A stretch of 64,000 nucleotides of DNA from DTU015 sp012837895 (lineage in GTDB: Bacteria > Bacillota > Sulfobacillia > Fermentithermobacillales > Fermentithermobacillaceae): positions 1 to 64,000 of the forward strand of contig JBMNKH010000004.1 of assembly GCA_050952085.1 (NCBI GenBank). Direction: 5' to 3'. Below, piece by piece: positions 8,908-16,786 of the stretch; position 1 is the first letter of the stretch; each line of letters begins with the position of its first letter. The position numbers and the translations under genes were made by a program. The notes under the pieces were generated by a model. It ran no database searches. It saw nothing but the letters and a program-made list of their open reading frames with translations, and was not told the origin of the DNA.

Positions 8908-9752
8908 TTAAACTCCTGCTTCCACAATGTGAACCTGGAAGAATTCCGTTGGGTCATCAACTGGGATGACATGGTTCAGGGTCCACTTGTATGCAGGCGA
9001 AGCGGGGAACACTTCGTCTAAGATGAACGCAGCAGTGCCTGCAGTGCCCTTGACTTCTGGCAAGCGCGCATAGAACAGCTGCCTTGATCCTATCATAGCG
9101 ACTTCCTCTGCCTCTTCCTTGGTCGGAGCAATACCTTCAACTACAATACACATCTCATGGGGCTGTACGTTCTTTACAGGCTCAAGTGCTCGAGCGGCAA
9201 AAATGGCACAGTCACTTGAACGGCCTCCGATGATGACGTCTGCCCCCATATCGAGCAACTTCATGAACGGATGGATGCCTGCTACCGCTACAATCCTGTC
9301 TGTGGCCTCTGCCTCTTCAACGGTCAGGTTCGGCCTTCCATCCAGCCCTTCAATCTCCACGCCTTCTTTTAGTTTCTTGACTATATGCTCAACAGGCACT
9401 TCAGAGTAGAAGTAACCTAGCTTGAACTTGGGCATGTTGTGCTTCTCTGCCAGCTTCTTTATGATGTCCACATACATGTCAACCCGGCTGTTGCTCCCTG
9501 TATCTCCGGAGGAGCCAATGAGCATGGGTACTCCCTGTTTCCTGGATGCTACAAGCAACATCTCCAGGTCGTGTACCTGCCACTCGCAAGGACTGACAGA
9601 CAAGTCGGCTCCAAGGGGCGTTGGCCCTATGTCATTGCTTCCCGAATCGCAACAGTAGTAGTCAGGCTTCTGCTCTACTCCAATCCAATGGAAGGAGCAA
9701 ACCCCAGGTGCCCGTTGGGACATAGAATTGTTAGCTTTTCTTTGTTTGACAC
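8908..9752 (-). pseudogene. AtuA-like (DUF1446) gene, frameshifted and internally deleted
   Basis: The true amino terminus is visible at 9752-9675: GTG start, GAGGAGG 9 nt upstream, encoding MSNKEKLTILCPNGHLGFAP and five more residues before TAG. This is the standard N-terminus of the acyclic terpene utilisation AtuA family. The family sequence then continues in another frame from 'QKPDYYCCDSGSNDIGP' (about 9680), so there is a frameshift. Farther on, 'ADVIIGGRSSDCAIFAARAL' is joined directly to 'EPVKNVQPHEMCIVVEGIAPT', which in full-length relatives lies roughly 170 residues downstream, so the middle of the protein is missing. The C-terminal 'TLNHVIPVDDPTEFF' is intact. A 295-codon ORF (8908-9795) spans the region but has no good ribosome site. 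I judge the gene inactive. Confidence 0.8.
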
Positions 9753-9879
9753 CGTTCGTGCCCTCCTCAAGACCTATTAGTTTATAGGCGGTCATAATAG
9801 GTTATTACCACAAGGGCACTCAGGAATCCTTCTTTGAAATGATCAAATTTCGCGGAATTTGACTTAACTGGACGAATTA

Positions 9880-10632
9880 TTACGTCCCGATCTTACGGGC
9901 GATGGAGAATCTGTAGCGATCCGCTCTGTAATAGGCGATTTTGTATTCCACTGGCACGCCCGTTTTCGATTCTGCTACCGACTCTACAACGAATACCACC
10001 GCAGGGTTGCCTAGCCTGAGGTGTCGTGCCACCATACTCGATGCCAAACCTGCCTCAAATGTCTGTCGTGCCACAACCGGCCGCAATTCATGGCTCATAC
10101 CCTCATAGAGATCAAATGAAGAAAAAGCCCTTCCCTGGGCTGCCCACTCTAAGGCATAATCAGCCATCTGTTCACCAATGTCAGGTCTGAAGTAGGATGT
10201 GTATATTGCCAGCGGTTGTGAATTGGCGGTTCCCAAGAGTACAAGCTTTACCAATGGCGTGTTCTTGCTGACTTGCAGAATATCATACACCTTGGCCGGT
10301 GCATATGCATTTTGTGCTTCAAGAACTGATGTCTTGGCAAGCAAACCCTGTCCGGTCATGGTTGTCCCGAAGGAGGTAATGCGTTCGAGAGGCTGATGAA
10401 TCTTTCTGGCAGACACATAAGTCCCTTTCCCAGGCCTTCTTACCAAGAGGCCCTCTGAAACGGCCCGCTCAATCGCTTGCCTTACGGTGATTCTACTTAC
10501 TTCGTACATGTTGCAGAGTTCCCGTTCAGACGGGATAGCCGTTCCCTCAGCATAGACTCCGGATTCGATCTTCTCCTGTATCAGGTCTTTCAATTGTATG
10601 TAAAGCGGAACGTGCCCCTCCTTGTTGAGCAT
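9880..10632 (-). CDS. GntR family regulator, HutC/UTRA type
   Basis: 250 residues. The N-terminal winged helix-turn-helix has the GntR signature ('PLYIQLKDLIQEKIESGVY ... IPSERELCNMYEVSRITVRQAIERAVSEGLLVRRPGKGTYV', residues 9-75). Residues about 85-245 form a UTRA ligand-binding domain. The start codon follows GGGGGG by 6 nt. It lies between the amidohydrolase remnant (upstream) and the AtuA-like pseudogene (downstream), all on the minus strand, and probably once regulated that catabolic set. The gene itself looks intact although both flanking enzyme genes are broken. Confidence 0.9.
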   Translation of the reverse strand: MLNKEGHVPLYIQLKDLIQEKIESGVYAEGTAIPSERELCNMYEVSRITVRQAIERAVSEGLLVRRPGKGTYVSARKIHQPLERITSFGTTMTGQGLLAKTSVLEAQNAYAPAKVYDILQVSKNTPLVKLVLLGTANSQPLAIYTSYFRPDIGEQMADYALEWAAQGRAFSSFDLYEGMSHELRPVVARQTFEAGLASSMVARHLRLGNPAVVFVVESVAESKTGVPVEYKIAYYRADRYRFSIARKIGT

Positions 10633-10885
10633 CAGCTACCCCCCTTTCCTATGGATTTCGCAGTCTACACACAATGTGATGGCACTATTGCCCATCAAAT
10701 ACAACATTTCTCTGTACTGCCATATTAGGCTACAGCGATTCGACATTTCATTATAACTAAAGCTCAAGAATAAATCTACCTGGCGGCCCCTTTGGGCCAA
10801 CCTGGCATGAACACCCACCAGGTTGACCCTTAAACGGCACTAACAGCAACCAGATTTAGTAAAAGAACATCTTTGGAAAAGCAGG

Positions 10886-11905
10886 CTATGATTCTCCCCT
10901 TTTCAGAACCCTGCCTGGCAGTCTTCCTGTATGTTCTCCTTTTTCAATCACAAGCTGGCCACCCACGATCACATACTCAATCCCGGTTGGATACTGGTGG
11001 GGGTCCTCGAAAGTAGCTACGTCGATGACCTTGTGCTTGTCAAAGACTGTTATGTCTGCCCAATACCCCTCTGCCAGCTGCCCCCTGTTCCTAAGGCCGG
11101 CTTTCTTGGCAGGCAGATAAGTCATCTTCCTAATGGCTTCTTCCAGGGTGAAAACCTTCTTCTCCCTAACATACCTGCCAAGTATGCGCGGATAGGTACC
11201 GTAATACCTAGGGTGTACCGAGCCCTGCCCCAGGGGTCCGTAAGGAGCTACCGCCCTGCCGTCTGTTGCAAAGATCGAATCAGGGTGCTTCACTATAGTC
11301 TCCAGGTCCTCTTCAGACATGGCAAAATAGATAGCCTTAATAGCTGCTTCTTCCTCTATCATAAGCTTAACGGTGGCCTCTGCCGGGGTAAGTCCCATGT
11401 CTTCAGCTACCTGGCTGACAGTCATGCCCTCGTACTTCCGGTTTGCGTCGGTTTTCAGCATAGCGATCCTAATGTTGTCCCATCCGCAGCCGTGAGCAGG
11501 GTTCTCCCACTCTTCCGTTGGATGTTCCATCTCGCTCAACACCCGGTCCCTGACCGGGCTGTGCTTTAGCATTTCAACCATCTTGCCTGCACCTTGCTCA
11601 CGGATCCAAGGAGACATAAGGTCGATAAGGCCACTGCCGTATGCTATGTATGGATACACGTCAAAGCCGACATTAGTGCCGGCTTGCTTGGCGTCGTCAA
11701 TCATTTGGAGCACATTATTCACCATTCCCCAATTGGGACGAAAAGCAGCTTTTAGGTGAGAAATCTGAAGTGAAACGCCTGACTTTTCAGCTACTTCAAG
11801 GGCCTGTGAGACACATCGCACAAGGTCCTTGCTTTCGCTCTCCAGGTGGAAAGAGAATATCCCGCCGTACTCCCGGACCATTTTGGCCAATTCACTTTCT
11901 TCCAT
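10886..11905 (-). pseudogene. N-acyl-D-amino-acid deacylase-type amidohydrolase, C-terminal part
   Basis: 339 codons matching the last two thirds of D-aminoacylase/dihydroorotase-like amidohydrolases (full length about 530). Visible are 'EYGGIFSFHLESESKDLVRCVSQAL', 'LQISHLKAAF' with a metal-ligand His, 'SIFATDGRAVAPYGPLGQGSVHPRYYG' with the catalytic Asp, and the C-terminal 'LRNRGQLAEGYWADITVFD'. The first roughly 190 residues, which hold the HxH metal motif, are absent here; a short N-terminal piece of the same family is found 500 bp upstream (12402-12475) and between them sits foreign sequence. The ATG at 11905 lies almost at the breakpoint and has no convincing ribosome site. The product, if made, would be inactive. 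Confidence 0.8.
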
Positions 11906-12111
11906 GAATCTTCACGCTGGTTCGATAGCCTCCTGGTATGCACCATCATGAGGTTGACGGTGCTGACTACAATTGCGAAGGCAGCGACTATGATGCCCCA
12001 GTCCTGTAAATGCGTTGCAGCTGTCTTGGCAGGACCTATGTTGAAGAAGTGAGCTATCAGGATTATGAACCCACTTATGCATGCTATCGCCACAGGCAAC
12101 TCTGTACGCAT
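11900..12111 (-). pseudogene. N-terminal fragment of a membrane protein of the DUF6754-type cluster
   Basis: The first about 70 codons after the ATG at 12111 encode 'HFFNIGPAKTAATHLQDWGIIVAAFAIVVSTVNLMMVHTRR', which aligns by eye with 'FFGVAPNVQQELDQWYVVSNAMVCAFGLVNLTSVHFRR' of the 204-residue membrane protein at 55860-56474. The similarity stops at about 11900, where the sequence passes into the amidohydrolase in a different frame; the open frame runs on to 11791 without meaning. This is the start of a second copy of that gene, cut off after two membrane segments. Confidence 0.7.
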
Positions 12112-12130
12112 GATGTTTTCTCACCCCACA

Positions 12131-12406
12131 CTACTTGCTTATGATTGAGCCTATAATGTCTTGTCCGAGAGTAGCTGATATAGCACCTACAGCGATAAGG
12201 AGACAAGCGATTACCTTTGATATGTCTCCTCCCCTGACCATGCCAAGTTGGGTGGGGTCCTGGGTAAGATAAGCGGAAATCACGAAAATCTCTTCAGCGA
12301 TGAGAGTATAGTCACAAGCTGCGACGAAGAAGTGGAGCTGAGTAGCCCTGGCGGTACCGGCAATTGAAATGCAATCCAAGGCGGCTGCCGACTCAGCCAG
12401 GTACAT
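12131..12406 (-). pseudogene. C-terminal fragment of a DUF6754-type protein
   Basis: 91 codons. The segment 'FFVAACDYTLIAEEIFVISAYLTQDPTQLG' matches 'FFVAACDYALIGEEIFAAAAYLTQDPSRIA' in the 255-residue protein at 56490-57257, and the following membrane segment corresponds too. It therefore represents the last third of a second, diverged DUF6754-type protein. The N-terminal two thirds are missing: upstream of 12406 the sequence changes to the amino terminus of the amidohydrolase. Gene order (this fragment, then the 12111 fragment) is the same as in the 55-57 kb cluster. The nucleotide sequences are clearly diverged, so this is not a recent duplicate. Confidence 0.75.
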
Positions 12407-12475
12407 CTGAGTAAAACCATGGATTACCTGAGCCGTCTACAACTTTGCCTCCAGTAATCAGGATTTTTTCTCCGG
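12402..12475 (-). pseudogene. N-terminal fragment of the amidohydrolase
   Basis: Read on the minus strand this stretch encodes ILITGGKVVDGSGNPWFYSD, the standard first strand of D-aminoacylase-type amidohydrolases ('lirnG.vvDGtGnp.f.aDv'). It ends at a stop within two codons of the DUF6754 fragment. A GGAG lies just upstream, but the expected start position reads ATC, not ATG. Together with the C-terminal part at 10886-11905 it shows that one gene was interrupted. Confidence 0.7.
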
Positions 12476-12659
12476 TCTGGTGCCCAAATCACCACTCCTC
12501 CTCTTCCGGCTGCCGGTAGGCGGTAGCTTGACTGGTTGTTATTACCGGTATCAGCCTGTAATGATCTCTTTCGATGCAGATATCCAAAATTCCTACCGGT
12601 TTTCCAAAAAACTCTTAAAGAAACGAAATGATGTTGAAATCAAAAAGCCCATGAGGTTG

Positions 12660-12671
12660 CCGGATATCCGG
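12660..12671. promoter_or_regulatory. 12-bp perfect palindrome upstream of the ABC ATPase gene
   Basis: CCGGATATCCGG lies 74 bp upstream of the ATG at 12745. The rest of 12476-12744 shows no gene. The palindrome could be an operator for the ABC exporter genes; there is no other support. Confidence 0.25.
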
Positions 12672-12744
12672 ATTTGTGATGATATTATGGGTGAAGCTAC
12701 TCCCGCACCATCCATAGGCAATTAGCTGTATAGGAGAGTAGAGA

Positions 12745-13646
12745 ATGATAGTAACCCGCAACCTCAGCAAGGTATATTCCAACGGAAAAGGCATATTCAA
12801 TGTGAATTTCCGTGCGAAAAAGGGCGAAGTGTTTGGTTTTCTCGGCCCTAACGGTGCCGGCAAGACTACGACCATCCGGGTCCTGCTTGGGTTCACCAAC
12901 CCCACAACAGGTTTCTGCAAGATAAACGGTATGGATTGCAGGACTCATGCTGCCGAAATCCAGAAGTCGCTAGGTTATGTTCCAGGCGAGATTGCATTCT
13001 TTGAAGATATGAACGGGCACCAATTCCTTGAGTTCATGGCAACATGCGGGGCGCCAAGAACAACAGTTTGAGAGATAATCTCATTGAACGCTTTGAACTG
13101 GAAGCAGACTGGCCTATTCGCAAAATGTCCAAAGGGATGAAACAGAAGCTTGCGCTGGTCGCTGCATTCATGCATGACCCTGAGGTGCTCATCCTTGACG
13201 AGCCTACCAGCGGGCTGGACCCCCTGATGCAAAGGCGGTTTATCGGGCTCATTCTCGAAGAAAAACAACGGGGTAAGACGATACTTATGTCTTCCCATAG
13301 GTTTGACGAAATAGAGCGCACTTGCAGCAGCGCTGCGATTATCAGGGAAGGAAAGATTGTGGCAATAGAAGATGTAGCTACCCTGAAGACATCCCAGAGA
13401 AAGAGCTATCTGGTCTCAGTGGCCGGCAGCCAAGACTTAGACATCATCAGGACGAGCGGGCTGGAATACGCGGTAGTTGGCAACAACCAGGTTGAGATAT
13501 TCGTGGGAGATGATTACAGTAAGATTTTGTCAACCCTGGCCCGGTGCCATGTAACCGGCCTAGACACTGTCAACCAAACCCTTGAGGAGATATTCATCGG
13601 CTATTACGGAAAGGAAGACGACCGGCATGTCATGGACATTGTTTAA
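12745..13646 (+). pseudogene. ABC transporter ATP-binding protein with a one-base frameshift
   Basis: The first frame (12745-13071) has the Walker A loop 'GPNGAGKTTTIRVLLG' and reads correctly to 'GHQFLEFMAT'. From 13044 the family sequence continues in the next frame, 'MRGAKNNSLRDNLIERF', with signature-like 'MSKGMKQKLALVAAF', Walker B 'VLILDEPTSGLDP' and 'MSSHRFDEIERTC'. One base is missing near 13041-13044 compared with an intact gene; there is no slippery heptamer, so programmed shifting is unlikely. It is either a true mutation or a sequencing error. The ribosome site AGGAG precedes the ATG. The 3' end overlaps the permease start by 20 nt. Confidence 0.82.
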
Positions 13647-14427
13647 GGCCAACATAAGAGGCATACGTACCATTTGGATACTGATGACTGCAGTTTACAT
13701 CGGATACTTCGCCGTGGTACTGTCCATGTATGATCCCCAAAGCACCCAGGCTATCGAACAGATGCTTGAAATGCTGCCTGAGGGCCTTCTAAAGGCTTTC
13801 GGCATGGAACGTGTCGGGGATACGCTCTTGTCCTTCCTTACCATTTATATGTATGGAATCCTGCTTTTCTTGTTCCCCATGGTGATTTCAACGGTGGTCA
13901 ATCACAGACTTATTGCTGCCCACGTTGACAGAGGTAGCAGGGCATACCTGCTTTCCACACCTAACTCGCGTAAGAAAATTGTCGCCACTCAAGCTTTATT
14001 CAGCCTGGCATCTATAACCATGTTTTTCGCCGTGATAACCATCTGTGCTCTAGGGCTTTCTGAAATCATGCTCCCAGGCGAAATGGAAACCGGTGATTTT
14101 ATCCTGGTCAACGTATATTCACTGCTGATGTACTATGCCATTGGCGGCATCGGGTTCCTTGCATCATGCATAGCCAACGAAAGCAAGGTTAGTCTGGGGC
14201 TGGGTATCGGTGTCCCCCTTACCTTCCTGGAGCTGCAAATGATAGGTGATGTAGGCGACAAGTTCAGCTGGCTAGGCAAGTTGTCCCTTTACTACCTGTT
14301 TCAACCCGAACAGCTTATTGAAGGCGCAAGCTTCGCATACGTTAGCATGGCTGTATTTGTCGCGCTGGCAGCTGTATTGTATGCAGCAGGCATAGCGATG
14401 TTCAACAAGCGGGACCTGTATCTCTAA
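13627..14427 (+). CDS. ABC-2 type transporter permease
   Basis: 266 residues starting 'MSWTLFKANIRGIRTIWILMTAVYIGY'. The ATG at 13627 overlaps the end of the ATPase gene, the usual coupling in such pairs, and GGAAAGGAAG lies upstream; an earlier in-frame ATG at 13582 would add 15 residues that overlap the ATPase. Six membrane segments are visible with a large second loop, as in ABC-2 exporters of the antibiotic/lipid or bacitracin-resistance kind. It should act with the upstream ATPase, which carries a frameshift, so the exporter may be dead unless the frameshift is an error. Confidence 0.85.
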   Translation: MSWTLFKANIRGIRTIWILMTAVYIGYFAVVLSMYDPQSTQAIEQMLEMLPEGLLKAFGMERVGDTLLSFLTIYMYGILLFLFPMVISTVVNHRLIAAHVDRGSRAYLLSTPNSRKKIVATQALFSLASITMFFAVITICALGLSEIMLPGEMETGDFILVNVYSLLMYYAIGGIGFLASCIANESKVSLGLGIGVPLTFLELQMIGDVGDKFSWLGKLSLYYLFQPEQLIEGASFAYVSMAVFVALAAVLYAAGIAMFNKRDLYL

Positions 14428-14474
14428 GGACATCTTGATACTTGATAAGTGCCAAAGCAGAAGGTATGCCACAT

Positions 14475-15122
14475 TTACAGAAGTTCACCGAAATCCCTGA
14501 TATAGACTTCCGCTAGCGCCCTGATTTCCTCCTGATGGTGCTCTGATGACCTATCATACACTCCATAGGGATGCATTCCAGCCGCTCTCACCGCCTTTAT
14601 TCCAGGCAGGATATCTTCAAACACAATGCAGTTACCAGGCTGAACACCAAGTTTGCTCGCAGCCAGCAGGTAGATATCTGGATACTCCTTGCTGCGGCCA
14701 ACCTCATCTGTTGTGGTGAAAGCATCGAACAAATGATAGACGCCATTTTTCTTCAGTGCTGGGTCAGCAAGTACCCTGGGCAAGGAGCTTGCAGTTCCAA
14801 GCTTGATGCCGCGCCCTTTCAAGAACAGCAAGTATTCCTTTGCGTTAGGCTTGAGACGCACTTGGTGACTGTACTTGTCGATAGCCATTTTGAACCATTC
14901 GTCCATTAGCTCCTCAGGCGTAACATCGAAGCCAAAATACTCAATGGTGTATTCAGCAGTTTCCCTGAAACTCTTTGAGTTAATCGCTGAAATGTACTCA
15001 TCCGGCACGTCAAGACCGCGCCGTCCGAGAAACTCAATGTCTATCTCATGCCATATCGCCATGGAATCGAGCAATGTTCCATCCAAGTCGAAAATGGCGG
15101 CTTCAAAATCAAGCACTGACAT
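14475..15122 (-). CDS. HAD family phosphatase, beta-phosphoglucomutase-like
   Basis: 215 residues. Motif I 'FDLDGTLLDSMAIWHEID' (nucleophile Asp at about residue 11), a helical cap, motif II/III region 'LGTASSLPRVLADPAL' and 'NCIVFEDILPGIKAVRAAGM' with the acidic motif IV are all present. It dephosphorylates a small phospho-substrate in the cytosol. It follows thiE by 84 bp on the same strand, so it may be the last gene of the thiamine operon and could act on a thiamine-pathway phosphate; that is inference. Ribosome site AGAGGAG, 2 to 3 nt before ATG. The gene is convergent with the ABC permease, 47 bp apart. Confidence 0.85.
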   Translation of the reverse strand: MSVLDFEAAIFDLDGTLLDSMAIWHEIDIEFLGRRGLDVPDEYISAINSKSFRETAEYTIEYFGFDVTPEELMDEWFKMAIDKYSHQVRLKPNAKEYLLFLKGRGIKLGTASSLPRVLADPALKKNGVYHLFDAFTTTDEVGRSKEYPDIYLLAASKLGVQPGNCIVFEDILPGIKAVRAAGMHPYGVYDRSSEHHQEEIRALAEVYIRDFGELL

Positions 15123-15206
15123 TTCTCCTCTTTCTTCTTTCCTCTGTCGCTCGTTCCCCTACCACGTCAAGCAGGACAAGGACTAGCCCATCACACAAGC
15201 CGTCCG

Positions 15207-15839
15207 TTATCTTATCTGCTCAAACAGACCTTTCAATTCACGTGCAGCTGCTGCAATACCGACGGCTGATATTATCGCCGAAACCACTGCAATCCCGTCA
15301 ATCCCTGTACCGGCAAAGCGAGGAAGCGTTTTCTTGTTAATGCCCCCGATCACAACGATTGGCACAGACACGGCCTGCCTTATGCGCTTGAGTTCTTCTA
15401 TGGTTGTGAGATCCGCGTCTGTTTTGGTGCCCGTAGCGAACATAGCGCCTACGCCGAGATAATCTGCGCCGTCTTCTTCGGCACGGACAGCTTCTTCAAG
15501 GGATGAGGCAGATACCCCGACAATCTTGTCTGGACCGACCAGCTCCCGGACACAGGCCGCCGGTAAGTCATTTTGCCCAACATGCACACCACTCGCATCT
15601 ACTGCAAGGGCAATGTCAACCCGGTCGTTGATTATCAGCGGGACATTGTACGAATCTGTTATCTTTTTCACTCTAACTGCAGTCTCGTAAAACTCAAGGG
15701 AAGATGCGTGCTTCTCCCTTAATTGGACCAGGGTTACACCACCTCTAATCGCCTGTTCAACAGCTTCCTCAAGAGTGGGTGTGCTCATCAGGTCTCTATC
15801 GGTTACGAGGTACAAGCTGTAATCTACATGATGTTCCAT
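15207..15839 (-). CDS. thiE: Thiamine phosphate synthase
   Basis: 210 residues, normal for ThiE. It joins hydroxymethylpyrimidine diphosphate and thiazole phosphate to give thiamine phosphate. Family motifs: 'YLVTDRDLM' at the start, 'GGVTLVQLREKHASS', 'LIINDRVDIALAVDASGVHVGQNDLP', 'IVGVSASSLEEAVRAEEDGADYLGVGAMFATGTKTDA' and 'IVVIGGINKKT'. Third gene of the thiD-thiM-thiE operon, 24 bp after thiM, with GGAAGGGG before the ATG. Confidence 0.96.
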   Translation of the reverse strand: MEHHVDYSLYLVTDRDLMSTPTLEEAVEQAIRGGVTLVQLREKHASSLEFYETAVRVKKITDSYNVPLIINDRVDIALAVDASGVHVGQNDLPAACVRELVGPDKIVGVSASSLEEAVRAEEDGADYLGVGAMFATGTKTDADLTTIEELKRIRQAVSVPIVVIGGINKKTLPRFAGTGIDGIAVVSAIISAVGIAAAARELKGLFEQIR

Positions 15840-15863
15840 GTCTGGCGTTCCCCTTCCAGCGAC

Positions 15864-16721
15864 TCAAGATATCCCGAACCCGGCCTCATATATTCTCGCC
15901 TTTGCGGCCAGGGTCTCGCCGTCAAGTTTGCTTACGGCATCGATAATTGTAGTCCTGAAACTGCCGTACCCCAGGTGCTTTGACGCTTCATAGGCAAGTT
16001 CGCCTGACAGCCCCATCACGAGTACACCGCTTGCAGCCGCAATCAGAGGCCCGCCGCTGGTGTCATCCATAGCTCCGCAGAAAGACCCAACCAGGGAACT
16101 GCACATACAACCTGTTCCGGTCACATTGGACATATGCCTGGTTCCGTTTTCTATGTAGATGGTGCGGTCCCCGTCTGTGATGATGTCCGTTGGCCCGGTA
16201 ATGGCCACAACACAACCTAGTCTACGGGCAACATCTTGCGCCACTTTACTGCCCTCACCAGCGCCAATCCTCTGGTCTGCCTCTGATACCTCTACCCCCT
16301 TAGTGTCGGCTTTCAAGCCTGCGGTAAACCGGATCTCAGACATGTTCCCGCGCAACACGGTGACCTTCACTTCACTGAGGATCCTCTCTGTGGTCTGGTT
16401 CCTGAGGGAGGAAGCGCCTGCCCCCACAGGGTCAAGAACCACGGGAATGCCCAGTTCATTTGCTTTCTTGCCTGCTGCAATCATTGACTCAATGGTCCTG
16501 CGGCTTAAGGTTCCGATGTTTATCACCAGGGCCGACGAAATGGAGGTGATGGTTTCAACTTCATCGATATCATCCGCCATGATCGGCGATGCGCCTATAG
16601 CAAGCACTATGTTGGCACAGTCGTTGACCGTCACGTAATTCGTAATGTGATGGATAAGCGGCTTTTTTGAGCGGACCTTTTCCATCATGCCTATGATTTG
16701 CTCTATGAGTTCACGTGTCAT
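15864..16721 (-). CDS. thiM: Hydroxyethylthiazole kinase
   Basis: 285 residues from the ATG at 16721, which has GGAGGG about 10 nt upstream; an earlier in-frame start at 16760 lacks one. The kinase phosphorylates the thiazole moiety for salvage into thiamine. Motifs: 'PLIHHITNYVTVNDCANIVLAIGASPIMADD', 'NIGTLSRRTIESMIAAGKKANELGIPVVLDPVGAGAS', 'GNMSEI' and 'VTGTGCMCSSLVGSF' with the catalytic Cys/anion-hole region of the ribokinase-like fold. Second gene of the operon. Confidence 0.96.
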   Translation of the reverse strand: MTRELIEQIIGMMEKVRSKKPLIHHITNYVTVNDCANIVLAIGASPIMADDIDEVETITSISSALVINIGTLSRRTIESMIAAGKKANELGIPVVLDPVGAGASSLRNQTTERILSEVKVTVLRGNMSEIRFTAGLKADTKGVEVSEADQRIGAGEGSKVAQDVARRLGCVVAITGPTDIITDGDRTIYIENGTRHMSNVTGTGCMCSSLVGSFCGAMDDTSGGPLIAAASGVLVMGLSGELAYEASKHLGYGSFRTTIIDAVSKLDGETLAAKARIYEAGFGIS

Positions 16722-16786
16722 CTTGACAGGCTCCCTCCTATTTGTGTCATGTTGGAACACAGCTCATAAGTTCCTGGAACCAAATC

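Noticed and set aside
10931..11569. 212-codon plus-strand ORF
   Set aside because: It is the antisense of the amidohydrolase remnant, whose family motifs are clear on the minus strand.
13036..13050. Programmed ribosomal frameshift in the ABC ATPase
   Set aside because: No slippery heptamer, stimulatory stem or internal ribosome site is visible at the shift, and such genes are not known to use frameshifting.
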